64,000 bases of DNA from JBCDBD01 sp039184335. GTDB taxonomy: Bacteria; Bacteroidota; Bacteroidia; Flavobacteriales; Flavobacteriaceae. This document shows positions 27,896 to 37,209 of this stretch, piece by piece (position 1 is the first letter of the stretch; each line of letters opens with the position of its first letter). The position numbers and the translations under genes are program-made. A model generated the notes under the pieces. That model had not been told where the DNA came from. It did not search any database and saw nothing but the letters and a program-made list of their open reading frames with translations. The stretch spans positions 62,001-126,000 of the forward strand of contig JBCDBD010000002.1 of NCBI GenBank assembly GCA_039184335.1, written 5' to 3'.

Positions 27896-29499
27896 ATGGC
27901 TTTACCCATTAACATTGAAGATTTGGTACATGGTAATACTGTCGAATGGGAACGACTTGAATTCAAACAAGGTTGGAATCCCGAAGATGTTATTCATTCC
28001 ATTTGTGCCTTTGCCAATGATCTTAATAATTGGGGGGGCGGTTATATTATTGTATAGCCGAAGACAATGGCCAACCTATATTACCTCCTGCTGGCTTAGA
28101 ACAGAATCAGATAGATTCTATACAAAAGAAGATTTTAGAACTGAGCCATAAACTCAGGCCGCAATACTTTCCTATTGTCCAGCCTTACTTGCTCAATAAT
28201 AAACATATTTTGGTAATATGGTGTCCAGCGGGAGACAATAGACCCTATGAAGCACCAGAGAACTTGGGCAAGCAACCTAATTATTCTCCCTATGTAAGAG
28301 TAACCGCAAATAGTATTAAAGCTAGGGGTACTAATTTGACAAGGTTACAGGAATTAGCAGCTCGTATTCCCTTTGATGATAGAGTTAACAACCAAGCAAC
28401 TATACAAGATTTTGACCTTAGTCTTATTCAGGCATATCTACAGGAAGTTAAAAGTGATCTTTTTGATATCAGTACAAAAATGTCATTGGAAGAACTTTGC
28501 CGGGCAATGTTAATAGCAAAAGGCCCAAGTGAGGATTTAAGACCTGTTAATGTAGGTCTATTGTTTTTTAGCCGATTACCAGAAAAATTTTTCGAAAGAG
28601 CTTGGATTGAGTTGGTTTGGCATGAAGATGATTCAAGTAAAAAATTTAAGGAAGTTTACTTTAAAGGATCTATCCAAACACAATTACGCGATGCACTTTC
28701 ATTTTTCAAAACGAATATTATTAAGGAAACCATTGTAAAAAAACCTATGCAGGCTGAGGCAGATCGTTTTTATAATTTCCCTTATGAAGCAATTGAAGAA
28801 ACATTATCTAACGCAGTTTATCATAAAAGCTATGAAATGGGGTCACCAATTGAGATACAAGTTTGGGATGACAAAATCGAAATTTTAAGTCACCCTGGCC
28901 CTGTTCCACCTGTAAATGCTGAGATTTTAAGTACTCACAAGCGCATTGTCGCCAGAGAATATAGAAATAGACGCATAGGTGACTTTCTGAAAGAGCTTAG
29001 GCTTACTGAGGGTCGTGGCACCGGCTTTCCGACCATTTATAAAGCCATGGATAATAATGGTTCTCCTGCTCCTATGTTTGACACTGATGAACAAAATTAT
29101 GTTCTTGTAACACTTCCCGCTAAAGCTATGGAAAGTAATGAAGCTGGTAATCAAGTTAAAAATCTGGTATTTAATGACTTAAAAGATATTATTGCTTATA
29201 GTAACGGAGCTAGTAACCAAGCTAGTAACCAAGCTAAAGAAATTGTTACAAAAGATATTCATGGTAGGGTTGCCGAAATACTTACAATATTGACAACTAC
29301 TATAAAGAGAGTGGACCTTTTTGAGCTTATGAAGTTAAGCAACCAATCGAAGAACAGGGCAAAGTTTTTAGACCCTCTAATCCATTTAGGGTGGGTAGCA
29401 ATGGAGTTTCCAGAAGAACCAACACATCCAAACCAAATGTATAGTACAACTGATTCAGGCATGAGAATATTGGAGTTGATAAGTGATGAAGATAATTGA
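27896..29499 (+). pseudogene. AlbA_2 (Schlafen-like) ATP-binding protein, frameshifted
   Basis: ATG 27896 opens an AlbA_2 N-terminus (RLEFKQGWNPEDVIHSICAF, then NNWGGGYIIV) that stops at TAG 28055-28057 after 53 codons. One extra G before the GTATAGCC at about 28052 would read on as GYIIGIAEDNGQP into a long frame to 29499. That frame continues the AlbA_2 fold, then an HATPase_c_4-like domain (AIEETLSNAVYHKSYEMG, EGRGTGFPTIYKAM) and a winged-helix C-terminus. The full product would be about 534 residues. The family is predicted to act in transcription or nucleic-acid sensing and is often mobile. The gene is visibly more AT-rich than its neighbours, hinting at transfer. Confidence 0.8.
29209..29232 (+). 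repeat. 12-bp tandem repeat in the linker of the AlbA_2 gene
   Basis: Two exact copies of GCTAGTAACCAA encode ASNQ-ASNQ, followed by a third partial copy (AKE), and an earlier imperfect unit (AGNQVKN) lies about 70 bases upstream. It corresponds to the repeated DQV-type linker I know from related AlbA_2 proteins, between the ATPase-like part and the winged helix. Confidence 0.75.
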
Positions 29500-29702
29500 A
29501 ATTGAATCACAGAAACTGACTTAAATTTTTTTAACATGATTTAGAATTCCGGTAAGGAAAAATATCCTTATGGGCTTCTTTCACGTATTTTGTCAAAATT
29601 TTCCCATCTCTACTTTTGATTATTGCGGTTTTTGTTTTTTGAGCTTTTGTAAAATTATAGTCAAACAAAAATCTAAAATGTTGTATCTGTGTTATACACA
29701 AA

Positions 29703-29733
29703 TAAAAAAGCCAAGATTTTAAATCTCGGCTTT
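29703..29733 (-). terminator. intrinsic terminator after tRNA-Leu
   Basis: On the minus strand, AAAGCCGAGATTT pairs with AAATCTTGGCTTT (one mismatch) across a short loop and is followed by a T-run. It sits ten bases beyond the tRNA-Leu 3' end. Confidence 0.8.
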
Positions 29734-29742
29734 CCCTTGCTG

Positions 29743-29824
29743 TGCGGGTGAAGGGAGTCGAACCCCCACGCCTCGCGGCACTAGATCCTAAGTCTAGCAT
29801 GTCTACCAATTCCATCACACCCGC
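29743..29824 (-). tRNA. tRNA-Leu(UAG)
   Basis: The minus strand gives acceptor stem GCGGGTG/CACCCGC, D-arm with GGTAGAC, anticodon loop CTTAGGA (anticodon TAG), a long variable arm (GTGCCGCGAGGCGT) and the T-arm GGGTTCGACTCCC. The type II architecture and the anticodon give leucine (CUA/CUN). CCA is not encoded. It separates the AT-rich, frameshifted AlbA_2 gene from the cyclase operon, a typical landing site for acquired DNA. Confidence 0.95.
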
Positions 29825-29943
29825 ATGGCCCAACGGCTATTGGGCTGCAAATATACTTTACTTTTTCTTTTTAGACAGTAATTTTTTAAGAAAACACCCT
29901 TAACTGTTTGTATTAAGAAATATTCTTTGTTGTATACCACAAC

Positions 29944-30519
29944 TCATAAGAATAACTGGCTTATAAAAAGATAGACTATCATTACCAAACCTATGCCCAA
30001 ACCTATGGCCAAAAATCGAATGGAAAGGTTGACGCTCCTGAACTTTTCAGTAGCAATCTTTGAGTTCACATATATTTGTTGTCCGAGTTGATCGAACACT
30101 CTATCTTCTTCTATGCTTATTTCATAAAACGTCTTTGAAAATTTCTTAATGTCCCCAAAAGCGGAGATGACATCACCAAAGAAGAAAATATTACTTTCAT
30201 AATCTTTTTTAAAGACGGGTATAAAGCACCGTATACTATGGTAAATCGATATGCAGATGCAAAGTGCCCATAGTCCAAACAAGCTATAGAACAAGATATC
30301 ATAGCCTACCTTCGCTACAATGGCTTCTTGACTTAAGTAGATAAGATTAAAAACCAGTCCGTAAAATGAAAGAATAAGCCCTGCCTTTACTTCTGATGCC
30401 TTGATCAGGCTCAAAATGTAATTGATTGCCCCCCAATAATGGTCTACCAGGTCATCGGTATGCTTGTTTTTAATATATGTATCCCTGACAGTTTCGTTAA
30501 GCTCATTTTCTTTCTCCAT
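29944..30519 (-). CDS. Pycsar effector-like (PycTM/DUF5706-type) membrane protein
   Basis: A 191-residue membrane protein. An N-terminal amphipathic part ends in SLIKASEVKAGLIL (37-50), matching the xDxKAG-like entry to TM1 in PycTM proteins. TM1 is about 46-63, TM2 about 74-97, then a cytoplasmic segment with SNIFFFGDVISAFGD and QLGQQIYVNSKIATEKF, and TM3 about 168-190. These are the conserved blocks I know for the Pycsar effector family, whose members bind cyclic pyrimidine mononucleotides and damage the membrane during phage infection. It follows the cyclase by 18 bases. The family call is by eye; the ligand and an anti-phage role are inference. Confidence 0.75.
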   Translation of the reverse strand: MEKENELNETVRDTYIKNKHTDDLVDHYWGAINYILSLIKASEVKAGLILSFYGLVFNLIYLSQEAIVAKVGYDILFYSLFGLWALCICISIYHSIRCFIPVFKKDYESNIFFFGDVISAFGDIKKFSKTFYEISIEEDRVFDQLGQQIYVNSKIATEKFRSVNLSIRFLAIGLGIGLVMIVYLFISQLFL

Positions 30520-30537
30520 AAATTCCGAATTAACCTA

Positions 30538-32232
30538 TTATTTTGTGGTCATTGTTTCTACACCTTTCCAACTGTCTTCGATTTCTTGGGTAATGAGATG
30601 GGCCGATTTGTTCAAGAAAAGTTTAGCGGTGCGATCGTTCATGTTCATTTTAAAAATCTGTTGAAAGGTGACTGCTGCCATTGCAAATTCTTTGTTGAAA
30701 TACAGTTGCATGGCATGATCAAAGGTCGGCAGGGTCATCAACTTATGATTGAGCAATGCAGGATCATCCCCATTTACGCATTCGTATAAATAAATAGGTT
30801 TCTTTTTACCTTTGACCTGTACTGGGCCCAAATACCTAAAATTAAATTCCTCGGCATTGGTCAACTTGTCCTTACACTCTGCCGTTAAAAGAATGGAAGT
30901 ACCATAATGTTTTGACAAACCTTCTATACGTGCCGCCGTATTGACGGTATCTGATATGATGGCCGCATCAAGTCGCTCCACATCACCGGTTATGCCCATG
31001 ATAAGCTTACCGTTCTGCATACCCATACCTACCTTTATGGGAAGTCTTTTTTTTAGGGCACGCTCCTTATTGTACTCATGTAATGTATTTTGCATTGCGA
31101 CACATGCCCTGACGGCCTCTTGGGAGCCTTTTGGAAAAAGTGCCATGAACCCGTCTCCCAAGTACTGCAAAATAAAACCATGGTTGCTTCGAATTATAGG
31201 CCCCATCCTATTGTTAAAGGCATTGACAAACAGAAAATTCTCCTCAGGATTCATTCCTTCTGAAATGGTAGTAAACCCCCTGATATCAGCAAAGACAACG
31301 GTTACCTCTTTCTCTACCAAATCGCCAAGCACCACCTCGGTTATATTTTCCTTCCCCAAGGATTTTATAAATTCTGATGGAACGAACTTCTGGCTGACAT
31401 CGTATATTTTACGTATGGCCTCTTCTCTTTCCCTTGCTTCCTGTAACCCTTTTTGGTAGAGATGGGCACTTTCTATGGCCGCCGCGGATTGTAGTGCAAT
31501 GGTGGTCAATAATTTTAACTCTGCCGCTGTGAACTCTTTATTCTCCTGATTTCCCAATATGACCATTCCTAAAGTCCTGTGTTTCACTTTTAAAGGGGCA
31601 TACATCACCGCCTTCAAGTGATGCAGCGCAGGATTGGCGTTTATTTTCGTGGAGGGTATGATTGCGGAGTTGCCTTTAAAGATAAGGTCTTTTAAAACCC
31701 CGTTTTGAGCGATAATGTTTTTTTCAACATCTGGGTTCTCCCCAAAGGAAGCTGTTTGAACCACACTATCGTCATCGGCATTGTACATCAAAAACATGCC
31801 ATGGGTCGACCCAATGATCTGAGATGATTCCTGAAGGGCTATTTCTGCAATGGAGATGGTATCGATTTTTTCAGAAATCATCTCTCCTAAATCATATATC
31901 ATGTTTATCTCACGGTACAGCCCTAAGACCTCCTTTCCTATTTTCTTTTTCTCAAACTCCTTTTTGACCAATGCCTTAATCAAATCGGCCATATGCAGCC
32001 CCTCATCACTTTCTGATTTGAAAACCCCGTATATTGAAGATTCGCTGAAAAGTTCAATTTCAAACGGATATTTTTTAGCTGTACCCCACAACAATTTGCC
32101 ATTGGCATCGGTCACACAAAAATCGGTATTGGTCTTTAATGCCAATTTCTTGATCAGGGCAATGGCATTTTCATCTTTTCGAAGCACTTGCCGTAAAGCC
32201 CTAGCCCATAAAGAAAGATCCTGTCCACTCAT
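30538..32232 (-). CDS. class III nucleotide cyclase with GAF domain
   Basis: A 564-residue soluble protein. Residues 1-90 are an uncharacterised helical/PAS-like start, about 115-260 a GAF domain, 262-285 a signalling helix, and about 300-475 the cyclase domain. Metal ligands Asp316 (VVFADIRGF) and Asp360 (YLGDGF) and transition-state residues Asn431 and Arg435 (DTVNTAARIEG) are intact, so it should be catalytic. By eye, the base-selecting positions hold Gln356 and Ala424 instead of Lys/Asp (adenylyl) or Glu/Cys (guanylyl). A C-terminal TPR-like helical region ends in WKGVETMTTK. It follows the CheY-like gene by 9 bases and precedes the Pycsar-effector-like gene. Confidence 0.88.
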   Translation of the reverse strand: MSGQDLSLWARALRQVLRKDENAIALIKKLALKTNTDFCVTDANGKLLWGTAKKYPFEIELFSESSIYGVFKSESDEGLHMADLIKALVKKEFEKKKIGKEVLGLYREINMIYDLGEMISEKIDTISIAEIALQESSQIIGSTHGMFLMYNADDDSVVQTASFGENPDVEKNIIAQNGVLKDLIFKGNSAIIPSTKINANPALHHLKAVMYAPLKVKHRTLGMVILGNQENKEFTAAELKLLTTIALQSAAAIESAHLYQKGLQEAREREEAIRKIYDVSQKFVPSEFIKSLGKENITEVVLGDLVEKEVTVVFADIRGFTTISEGMNPEENFLFVNAFNNRMGPIIRSNHGFILQYLGDGFMALFPKGSQEAVRACVAMQNTLHEYNKERALKKRLPIKVGMGMQNGKLIMGITGDVERLDAAIISDTVNTAARIEGLSKHYGTSILLTAECKDKLTNAEEFNFRYLGPVQVKGKKKPIYLYECVNGDDPALLNHKLMTLPTFDHAMQLYFNKEFAMAAVTFQQIFKMNMNDRTAKLFLNKSAHLITQEIEDSWKGVETMTTK

Positions 32233-32241
32233 TATTAAAAA

Positions 32242-32619
32242 TCACATATTTAGAATTTCTTCGGCAACCGATAGCATTTCGTCGGGATCAAAAGGCTTGG
32301 TCATGTATTTATCGGCTCCCATATACAACCCTTTTTGTCTGTCGACCTCTTGGCCTTTTGCAGTTAACAGTATGATATAAACCTCAGAAAGGTTCAGTTC
32401 TTTTTTCACCTTCTGGCACACTTCCATTCCGTTCATTTTTGGCATCATCACATCTAAAAAAACCAAATTTGGTCGCTCGCCCTGAATGATATTCAGGGCT
32501 TCTTCCCCATTTTTGGCAAAAAGCAGTTCAACACCTTCATCTTCCAAATCTTCCAAAGTCTGCTCAATGAGCATTCTTATGTGGGATTCGTCGTCAACAA
32601 TCAATACTTTTTTGTCCAT
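32242..32619 (-). CDS. stand-alone CheY-like response regulator
   Basis: A 125-residue single receiver domain without an output domain: acidic pair Asp9/Asp10 with Glu11 (IVDDE), phospho-acceptor Asp56 (FLDVMMP), Thr in LLTAKG and Lys in YMTKPFD. All residues needed for phosphorylation are present. It lies between the hybrid kinase (35 bases upstream) and the cyclase (9 bases downstream). It is therefore well placed to shuttle phosphate or dock on the cyclase's N-terminal or GAF part, which is inference from gene order. Confidence 0.9.
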   Translation of the reverse strand: MDKKVLIVDDESHIRMLIEQTLEDLEDEGVELLFAKNGEEALNIIQGERPNLVFLDVMMPKMNGMEVCQKVKKELNLSEVYIILLTAKGQEVDRQKGLYMGADKYMTKPFDPDEMLSVAEEILNM

Positions 32620-32654
32620 ACTGAATTTTGATTTAGTAGTGTTTGGCCTTATTA

Positions 32655-35600
32655 TTATTCGTAAACGAAAAACATCACGTTTTCCATTCCTTTATGAACC
32701 TTAAGATCCTTGATAAAGCTTTTGTCTCCATTGAATACCGAGTTGAGCATGATAATATCAGGCTTTGCCTCAGATGCTGTTTCAAGAACATTTTCCGTAT
32801 TGGCTTCCATAACCTTGTACCCGCGGGCTGTCAGTACCTGTGTCAGTGTTTTTACCGCAGATGTATCTTCATCGATTATCAACACTTTCTTTTTAGAAAC
32901 CCCCTGTTCAATCAGTTCATCGACTTCTTGAAATAGCAGATCGGTATCAATAGGTTTGGTCAGGTACCGATCTACACCGATTCGCAATCCCCGTTCTTTA
33001 TCTTGCACAATGGACAATATGATAATGGGAATGTCCATGGTGGCCGGATCGTTCTTGAGCACAGCTGCAACGTCGAAACCATTGATTTCAGGCATCATGA
33101 CATCAAGAATAATCAAATCGGGCTTATTGACCCTAACCATATCCAAGGCTGTTTTGCCATTTGCTGCTTCACGAACGTGATACCCTGCATGTGAAAGTTC
33201 TTGCCGCAGCAAAGATCTGATCGGTGTGTCGTCGTCCACTACTAAAATAGTGGGAATAGCTTCCTCTTTTTTCTTGGCACTATTGATCTGTTTCTTCAGA
33301 CTTTTGATGATCTTACCGAGCTCAATTGGCTGTTTCTGTGCGGATTCTCCCAGCAGGGGAATCGAAAAGAAAAAGGTGCTTCCCACGTTCAATTCACTTT
33401 TCATCCAAATGATGCCTCCGTGATGTTCAATGATTTCACGGCAGATTGGTAGGCCAAGACCTGTTCCTTGAGGCTTGTCTGTCAAGGTATCACCTGCTTG
33501 TCGAAAACGTTCAAATACTTTGTGCTTATCTTCTTCAGAAATACCCACCCCCGTATCTTGCACCTCTACGATCAACTGGCCTTTTTCCTCATAGGCTTCT
33601 ATGGACACTTTGCCTTTTTCCGTAAATTTTACGGAATTTGACAATAGGTTGATCACCACCTGTATCAGTTTATCCTCATCGCCGTTGATCAATGGAAGAT
33701 TTTCTGGAATATGGGCTCGCAATTGAAGGTTCTTTTGCTCAAAAAGGGCTGCTGTGGAAGCAATGGCCCTATTGATGACGTCTTGCAAGAAAACTGGCTT
33801 CATATTCCAATCCATCTTTCCTGCCTCTATCTTGGCCAAATCGAGCACATCGTTGATAAGATTGGTCAATCGCTCTCCTTCTGAGACCACTACTTCAAGG
33901 TTTTCGCTTACCTGTTTCATGGTCCGTTTTATTTTCTGGTCGCCGACCTTGACAGCAGGAAAAATTTTGTCCTCCAAACGCTTGCGGATAATCTTGGCGA
34001 ATCCCAATACTGAAGTCAGTGGGGTGCGAAGTTCATGACTTACCGTAGACAGAAATGCGCTTTTTGCCTCGTTCGCATCTTCAGCCTTCGCTTTGGCATC
34101 TTTGGCATCTTCATAGAGTTCTGCATTGTGAAGCGCAATCCCTACGTTTATGGCAATGGTGTTGAGCAATCGTTTATCTTCTTCATTAAATCTGCTTTCT
34201 TGTTGTGTGCTCTGTACACTTACCACGCCAATCACCTCATCTTCAACCGGAATGGGCACACCCAAATAAGAAATGGCCTGTTTCCCCGTTTGTTCTACAC
34301 CTATCTTGTCATATTCTGCCGCGATATCAATATCTTTATTGATAAGCATTGGTTCCCCTGTTTTAATAATCTGGGAAGTAAGTCCTTCCCCATACGTCAT
34401 GGGTGGCATATCATCACCGTCTTGATAGGGAAAATCAATGGTTTTGGTATCGTTGTTCAATATGGCCAAATAGGTGATGTCTGATTTAAAGAGCCGTTTC
34501 ATTTCGTCGCCTACCAACCGAATCAGGTCATCAAGTTCCAGTTTTTCAGTAAGTGCACGGCTTACATTGTTTATTGTGGCCAGTTCACTCAAACGTTGGT
34601 TGACTTCCTTGGTACGGAGCTGTACCTTTTCCTCAAGCGATTTTTGCTGTTCTAGCAATAAGCGGGTACGGCCTTTGACCAATAGGTAGACCAAAGCCAA
34701 AAAACCAAGAACATATGCCCCATAAGCCCACCAAGTTCGGTACCATGGAGGGATTACGGTAAAGGATAGAGTCGATGCATTGGAAACATCTCCAAAAATA
34801 TTTTTTGCCCTCGCCTTAAATTCATAATTGCCAGGTGGCAGATTAATATATTCTCGAGTTGTTTGTTTGGTCCATTCTGACCATTTATTGTCCAATCCGG
34901 CCAATTGGGTACTGTATTGTACGTCACGTTGTCCGATATACAGCGGGGAAGCGTAGTCTATTGCCACCGAATTCAGATTATGGGAGATACTCAAATTTTT
35001 CGCAAGCTCAATATTACCCCCATAAACCAAAGAATCCCCAGTTATGGTAACCTTTCGTATGGTGGTACTAAAATCGGGCACTTTGGGCTTGTCTAATGTG
35101 CCATTATAATGTATCACCCCATCTGGACCAGAGAGCCAAACCAATTGTGTACCATCTGATTGCGGTGTTTCTGGATAAATGGCATAGATTTGGGTGTTCT
35201 TAAGCTCTTTAAAGATATCTGGGTCTACTGTTACCTCTCCTTTTTCATTCTTTTCGGCAATCATGACGCCGGCCCCTGTATTGAACCACACTTTTCCATC
35301 CTTTGCAATAGTGGTTCTTGATCCTGGGCTGTCCCAATCCAAATATGCGTCAAAGAAGAATTTCTTTTTTTCAAAACGATCGGTTTTGGCGTTGAAACCA
35401 TAGGTCTCTTCTGTTCTACCTGCAAAAACCATCAATTCGCCAAAGGCCCTATCTATGGCAAGACCTGATTTTGGCAAACCCTTGTTGCCATCATATACGA
35501 TATATTCTGAATTGTCCAAATCCAGTTTGCCATTACTGTACTTCGGAACTACCTTTACAATTTCTGCATCATTTTGTGTATCCATCCAAATGGAGCCATC

Positions 35601-37028
35601 CGCGTTCTCCAGCATTGTCCCAAAGCCCAAAATCACCTTATTGGTTGCAGATTCTTCTTCAAACTGGTCGGTACTTTCGTTAAAATAAAAGCTCATCAAT
35701 CCTTGCTGGTGTTCCACAAAAATCCTGTTCGTATCTATTTTGGATTGCAGGGTTATACGTGCCCTAAAATCATAATTGATATTCTTCCGTATATATTCAA
35801 ATGTGTTCTCAATAATTTCTATGTACCCCATACCATTGGTACCCACAAACAATCGACCATTGAACTCAAAAAAATTGCCTGCCTGCCCGAAAGTACCCTC
35901 AATAAGTTTGACCCGACCGTCGTCTTCATCCAAATAATAAATACCGTTATTCGCACTCAAATACAAGATTCCTTTATAGCGATAGGTATCAAATACAACC
36001 GTATTTAGGCCCATATTGGCATCCAAGGCAGTAAATGGGGAATTTAGGTTTACGCTAGAAATACCATTGAACAATACCAACCAAAGCACCCCTCTGGAAT
36101 CAACATAAACAAAATCTACACTGCCATCTTGCAGGCCATCTGCTGTAGTATACTTTTGAATAAACTCCCCATCATGGCCCATTAAAAAAGCTCCGTCACT
36201 AAAGGTATTGATTACATAGCGGCCATCTTCTAACGCTACCCCAGGAAGGTACAATTTGCCTTTGACCAAGGCATCAATTTCTGTTTTAAAAGGTGTGAAA
36301 TCTTTACCATCAAAGAGGTAAAAGCCTTCATTTCGGGTTCCGATCAGTACCTTATCATCATAAGGCAACATGGCATAGATTCGCTCGCTGGAAAACTTTT
36401 CACCGTTTGGAAGCAATTCAAACGTATCATCTTCCTTAAAGACACATAATCCCACGTCCCAAATCCTTACATAGTATCTGCCATTGACAACGTTGCTTAC
36501 ATGTATCCCCGTTTCGGCGGTAACGACTTTGATCGTTTCGCCATCCCAACAGTACAGTTTGAACTCCGTACTATAAATTATACGGCCGTTATGAAAGTTA
36601 ATCTCCCAGACATCAGCAAAAACCCTATGCGCTTCAGGAATTTTGTCCACTAGCGAAACATACTCCAAAACGCCAGTTTCAGAGGGCTTGAGATAGCCAA
36701 ATTCCCCAGCACCCCCAACATGGATAATACCCTTATCGTCTTTTGCCAGACTTCTGCAGTTTCCAGGGATATCAATCAAATTCCAGTTCACCCCATCATA
36801 CTGCAATACCCCTGCATTATTGGCAAAGTACATGACACCATTTTCATCTTCCAAGGCCCACCAATTTACCGGTGCCGCTCCATATTCTTGGTAGCGGTAA
36901 TTATTGATCAGTGACCTCCCCACTTGTTCCTGAGCGGTAACCAGCGGCATGAAAAACAAAAATAGAAGCAGCCCCGAGGCGATGCCCCATTTGTTATGGA
37001 AGTTTTTTTTTGGCATAGTGATTGGCAT
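32655..37028 (-). CDS. propeller-type hybrid two-component sensor kinase with GAF and two receivers
   Basis: A 1457-residue membrane sensor. It has a signal peptide (about 12-32, ending TAQEQ), a large periplasmic part of two-component propeller repeats (about 40-670), a Y_Y_Y domain (about 690-770, IYIGQRDVQYS-like, LPPGNYEFKARA) and one membrane helix (WWAYGAYVLGFLALVYLLV). A GAF domain (about 810-965), HisKA with His998 in STVSHELRTPL, an HATPase (NLLSNSVKFT, QGTGLGLP) and receiver 1 with Asp1309 follow. Receiver 2 (about 1383-1457) is truncated and has Asn1429 where the phospho-Asp should be. The usual AraC output domain is absent, so output must go through other proteins, probably the next two genes. 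Met5 is an alternative start. Confidence 0.9.
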   Translation of the reverse strand: MPITMPKKNFHNKWGIASGLLLFLFFMPLVTAQEQVGRSLINNYRYQEYGAAPVNWWALEDENGVMYFANNAGVLQYDGVNWNLIDIPGNCRSLAKDDKGIIHVGGAGEFGYLKPSETGVLEYVSLVDKIPEAHRVFADVWEINFHNGRIIYSTEFKLYCWDGETIKVVTAETGIHVSNVVNGRYYVRIWDVGLCVFKEDDTFELLPNGEKFSSERIYAMLPYDDKVLIGTRNEGFYLFDGKDFTPFKTEIDALVKGKLYLPGVALEDGRYVINTFSDGAFLMGHDGEFIQKYTTADGLQDGSVDFVYVDSRGVLWLVLFNGISSVNLNSPFTALDANMGLNTVVFDTYRYKGILYLSANNGIYYLDEDDGRVKLIEGTFGQAGNFFEFNGRLFVGTNGMGYIEIIENTFEYIRKNINYDFRARITLQSKIDTNRIFVEHQQGLMSFYFNESTDQFEEESATNKVILGFGTMLENADGSIWMDTQNDAEIVKVVPKYSNGKLDLDNSEYIVYDGNKGLPKSGLAIDRAFGELMVFAGRTEETYGFNAKTDRFEKKKFFFDAYLDWDSPGSRTTIAKDGKVWFNTGAGVMIAEKNEKGEVTVDPDIFKELKNTQIYAIYPETPQSDGTQLVWLSGPDGVIHYNGTLDKPKVPDFSTTIRKVTITGDSLVYGGNIELAKNLSISHNLNSVAIDYASPLYIGQRDVQYSTQLAGLDNKWSEWTKQTTREYINLPPGNYEFKARAKNIFGDVSNASTLSFTVIPPWYRTWWAYGAYVLGFLALVYLLVKGRTRLLLEQQKSLEEKVQLRTKEVNQRLSELATINNVSRALTEKLELDDLIRLVGDEMKRLFKSDITYLAILNNDTKTIDFPYQDGDDMPPMTYGEGLTSQIIKTGEPMLINKDIDIAAEYDKIGVEQTGKQAISYLGVPIPVEDEVIGVVSVQSTQQESRFNEEDKRLLNTIAINVGIALHNAELYEDAKDAKAKAEDANEAKSAFLSTVSHELRTPLTSVLGFAKIIRKRLEDKIFPAVKVGDQKIKRTMKQVSENLEVVVSEGERLTNLINDVLDLAKIEAGKMDWNMKPVFLQDVINRAIASTAALFEQKNLQLRAHIPENLPLINGDEDKLIQVVINLLSNSVKFTEKGKVSIEAYEEKGQLIVEVQDTGVGISEEDKHKVFERFRQAGDTLTDKPQGTGLGLPICREIIEHHGGIIWMKSELNVGSTFFFSIPLLGESAQKQPIELGKIIKSLKKQINSAKKKEEAIPTILVVDDDTPIRSLLRQELSHAGYHVREAANGKTALDMVRVNKPDLIILDVMMPEINGFDVAAVLKNDPATMDIPIIILSIVQDKERGLRIGVDRYLTKPIDTDLLFQEVDELIEQGVSKKKVLIIDEDTSAVKTLTQVLTARGYKVMEANTENVLETASEAKPDIIMLNSVFNGDKSFIKDLKVHKGMENVMFFVYE

Positions 37029-37209
37029 TTCGTGTGGAATTGGGGAGATAACCCACTGTTTTTAAATGTACAAAAAAAAATGGCACTGCTCTCATTATGA
37101 ACACTATCGCATTTGTTTTTTATATATTGGAATAGTTGATTGCTTAAATGAAGATAATGCGCAGTCAAAAAACTTCTTTTTTGTACTTTTAACATCTTTC
37201 AAAATTTAG

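Noticed and set aside
28030..29499. The long downstream frame of the AlbA_2 gene as a complete gene starting at TTG 28030
   Set aside because: Its first residues translate the end of the AlbA_2 fold in the wrong register; the preceding 53 codons from 27896 supply the missing N-terminus, so this is one frameshifted gene.
29531..29833. A 100-codon minus-strand frame through tRNA-Leu
   Set aside because: The start of the translation is the tRNA itself read as protein and the remainder crosses the terminator; it is an artefact.
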